A DNA stretch of 7,431 bases from Desulfobacula sp. (GTDB lineage: Bacteria > Desulfobacterota > Desulfobacteria > Desulfobacterales > Desulfobacteraceae). Shown here one piece after another: positions 6,762 through 7,431 of this stretch (position 1 is its first letter; each line of letters opens with the position of its first letter). The notes under the pieces are model-generated. The model worked only from the letters and a program-made list of their open reading frames with translations, searched no databases and was not told where the DNA came from. A program made the position numbers and the translations under genes. The stretch covers positions 1-7,431 of the forward strand of contig JAOZRI010000102.1 of NCBI GenBank assembly GCA_029940235.1, in the 5' to 3' direction.

Positions 6762-6793
6762 AAAAAAAGCGTGGTAAATTCCCACGCTTTTTT
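6762..6793 (-). terminator. Bidirectional intrinsic terminator between the tRNA and Nif3-like genes
   Basis: The GC-rich stem GCGTGG (6769-6774) and CCACGC (6782-6787) closes a 7-nt loop. It is extended by A/T pairing to 12 bp, with seven Ts on the leftward transcript and six on the rightward one. Leftward, it ends the tRNA transcript about 110 nt past the tRNA. It stops only about 15 nt before the ATG of the Nif3-like gene. That gene must therefore rely on read-through or on a promoter lying at or before the hairpin. Confidence 0.88.
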
Positions 6794-6906
6794 AATATTT
6801 TATATCCAGATTGATATTTATCAGGCACATTCATATACAGACAAAATATCCTTTTTTATTTAGAAGCAATAGTCGCATTATGTAATCTACCTGGTTGTCT
6901 TTCATT

Positions 6907-6983
6907 TGGTGGGCCCACCTGGATTCGAACCAGGGACCGACCGGTTATGAGCCGGTGGCTCTGCCAAACTGAGCTATGGGCCC
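6907..6983 (-). tRNA. tRNA with CAU anticodon (elongator Met or Ile2)
   Basis: A full cloverleaf folds from 6983 to 6907. It has a 7-bp acceptor stem (GGGCCCA with TGGGCCC), D-stem GCTC/GAGC, anticodon stem ACCGG/CCGGT with loop CTCATAA (anticodon CAT), a 5-nt variable loop and T-arm CCTGG TTCGAAT CCAGG. Discriminator A and an encoded CCA follow. It is not initiator tRNA: position 1 pairs with 72, and the three G-C pairs of the anticodon stem are missing. It has C4-G69 and C5-G68, which E. coli TilS recognises in tRNA-Ile2, so it may decode AUA after lysidine modification. Elongator Met is equally possible from sequence alone. It lies downstream of rpoD with its own promoter. Confidence 0.95.
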
Positions 6984-7015
6984 TTTTGTTCAGATACTAT
7001 TCATACAACTTGAAG

Positions 7016-7044
7016 AATATATACAAATACTCATTTTGTGTCAA
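7016..7044 (-). promoter_or_regulatory. Near-consensus sigma-70 promoter for the tRNA
   Basis: Read leftward, TTGACA (7044-7039, perfect) and TATATT (7021-7016, 5/6) are spaced by exactly 17 bp. Transcription should start near 7009, about 25 nt before the mature tRNA 5' end. The -35 box begins 3 nt after the rpoD stop codon, so the promoter occupies most of the short rpoD-tRNA gap. No terminator is seen between rpoD and this promoter, so rpoD transcripts may also run into the tRNA. Confidence 0.85.
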
Positions 7045-7047
7045 GAT

Positions 7048-7431
7048 TTAATTCTCAATAAAAGTCTTAAGTTTTTTGCTTCTTGTGGGGTGTCTCAGCT
7101 TTCTTAGGGCTTTTGCCTCAATCTGGCGGATACGCTCCCTTGTAACAGTAAAATCTTTTCCAACCTCTTCAAGGGTATGATCAGATTTTTCACCAATGCC
7201 AAATCGCATTCTAAGCACTTTTTCCTCCCGTGGGGTTAAAGTAGCAAGGATTTTTCTGGTTTGCTCTGCCAGGCTGAAATCAATGGCAGCATCAGAAGGA
7301 ATTGAAAACTTTTTATCTTCTATGAAGTCACCAAGGTGGCTGTCTTCTTCTTCTCCGATTGGTGTTTCAAGGGAAATTGGTTCTTTGGCAATTTTTAATA
7401 CACGTCTGACTTTTTCAATGGGAATTTCCAT
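7048..7431 (-). CDS. rpoD: RNA polymerase primary sigma factor RpoD, C-terminal part
   Basis: The visible 127 residues are the C-terminus of the housekeeping sigma-70 factor, covering the end of region 3 and all of region 4. Region 3 shows [20 protein letters not shown] (7-26) and [11 protein letters not shown] (30-40). Region 4.1 begins at [17 protein letters not shown] (64-80). Region 4.2, which reads the -35 element, is [20 protein letters not shown] (86-105), followed by [16 protein letters not shown]. Near-perfect agreement with primary sigma factors makes an alternative sigma unlikely. The gene runs off the window: the Met at the edge is internal, and regions 1 and 2 are missing. Stop TAA is at 7050-7048. 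Codon use is like that of its neighbours. Confidence 0.98.
   Translation of the reverse strand: MEIPIEKVRRVLKIAKEPISLETPIGEEEDSHLGDFIEDKKFSIPSDAAIDFSLAEQTRKILATLTPREEKVLRMRFGIGEKSDHTLEEVGKDFTVTRERIRQIEAKALRKLRHPTRSKKLKTFIEN

Overview
The window looks like chromosomal DNA from an AT-rich, Gram-negative anaerobe. The Desulfobacterales (deltaproteobacterial sulfate reducers) are my best guess. This rests on the RpoD C-terminus, the class A RNase P RNA, the order Nif3-like protein / zinc-ribbon protein / rnpB, and a large protein with a C-terminal HPr domain. The lineage is an inference; the sequence does not prove it. No integrase, insertion sequence, CRISPR array or phage gene was seen.

Layout. 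Positions 1-39 hold the first 13 codons of a leftward gene that runs off the window. A 340-bp AT-rich divergent intergenic region follows (40-379). The only rightward gene (380-1615) encodes an unusual 411-residue protein: a MerR-like helix-turn-helix, a coiled coil, a long acidic segment with six copies of DDLSxLI, and a C-terminal domain resembling a recombinase-type helix-turn-helix. It converges on a leftward set: a signal-less NrtA-like solute-binding protein (1666-2604), ispD (2659-3372) and a 437-residue protein ending in an HPr-like domain (3376-4689). The last two are 3 nt apart and clearly co-transcribed. Upstream lie a palindromic terminator (4762-4790), rnpB (about 4801-5200), a coiled-coil C4 zinc-ribbon protein (5192-5920) and a Nif3-like dinuclear-metal protein (5931-6746). 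An intrinsic terminator (6762-6793) separates these from a CAU-anticodon tRNA (6907-6983), which has a near-consensus sigma-70 promoter beside the stop codon of rpoD (3' part, 7048-7431).

How the parts fit. The right half is housekeeping: the primary sigma factor, a tRNA, the tRNA-processing ribozyme RNA, and two conserved proteins that often travel together. In the middle, ispD supplies the MEP isoprenoid pathway and is coupled to an HPr-domain protein of unknown role. No other PTS component is visible, so that domain may be regulatory.

The most original items are three. First, the DDLSxLI-repeat DNA-binding protein, whose motif is kept at the amino-acid level while its codons drift. Second, the HPr fusion, which keeps both the catalytic His and a Ser at the regulatory-site spacing. 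Third, the overlap of the zinc-ribbon gene's last codons with the P1 helix of RNase P RNA.
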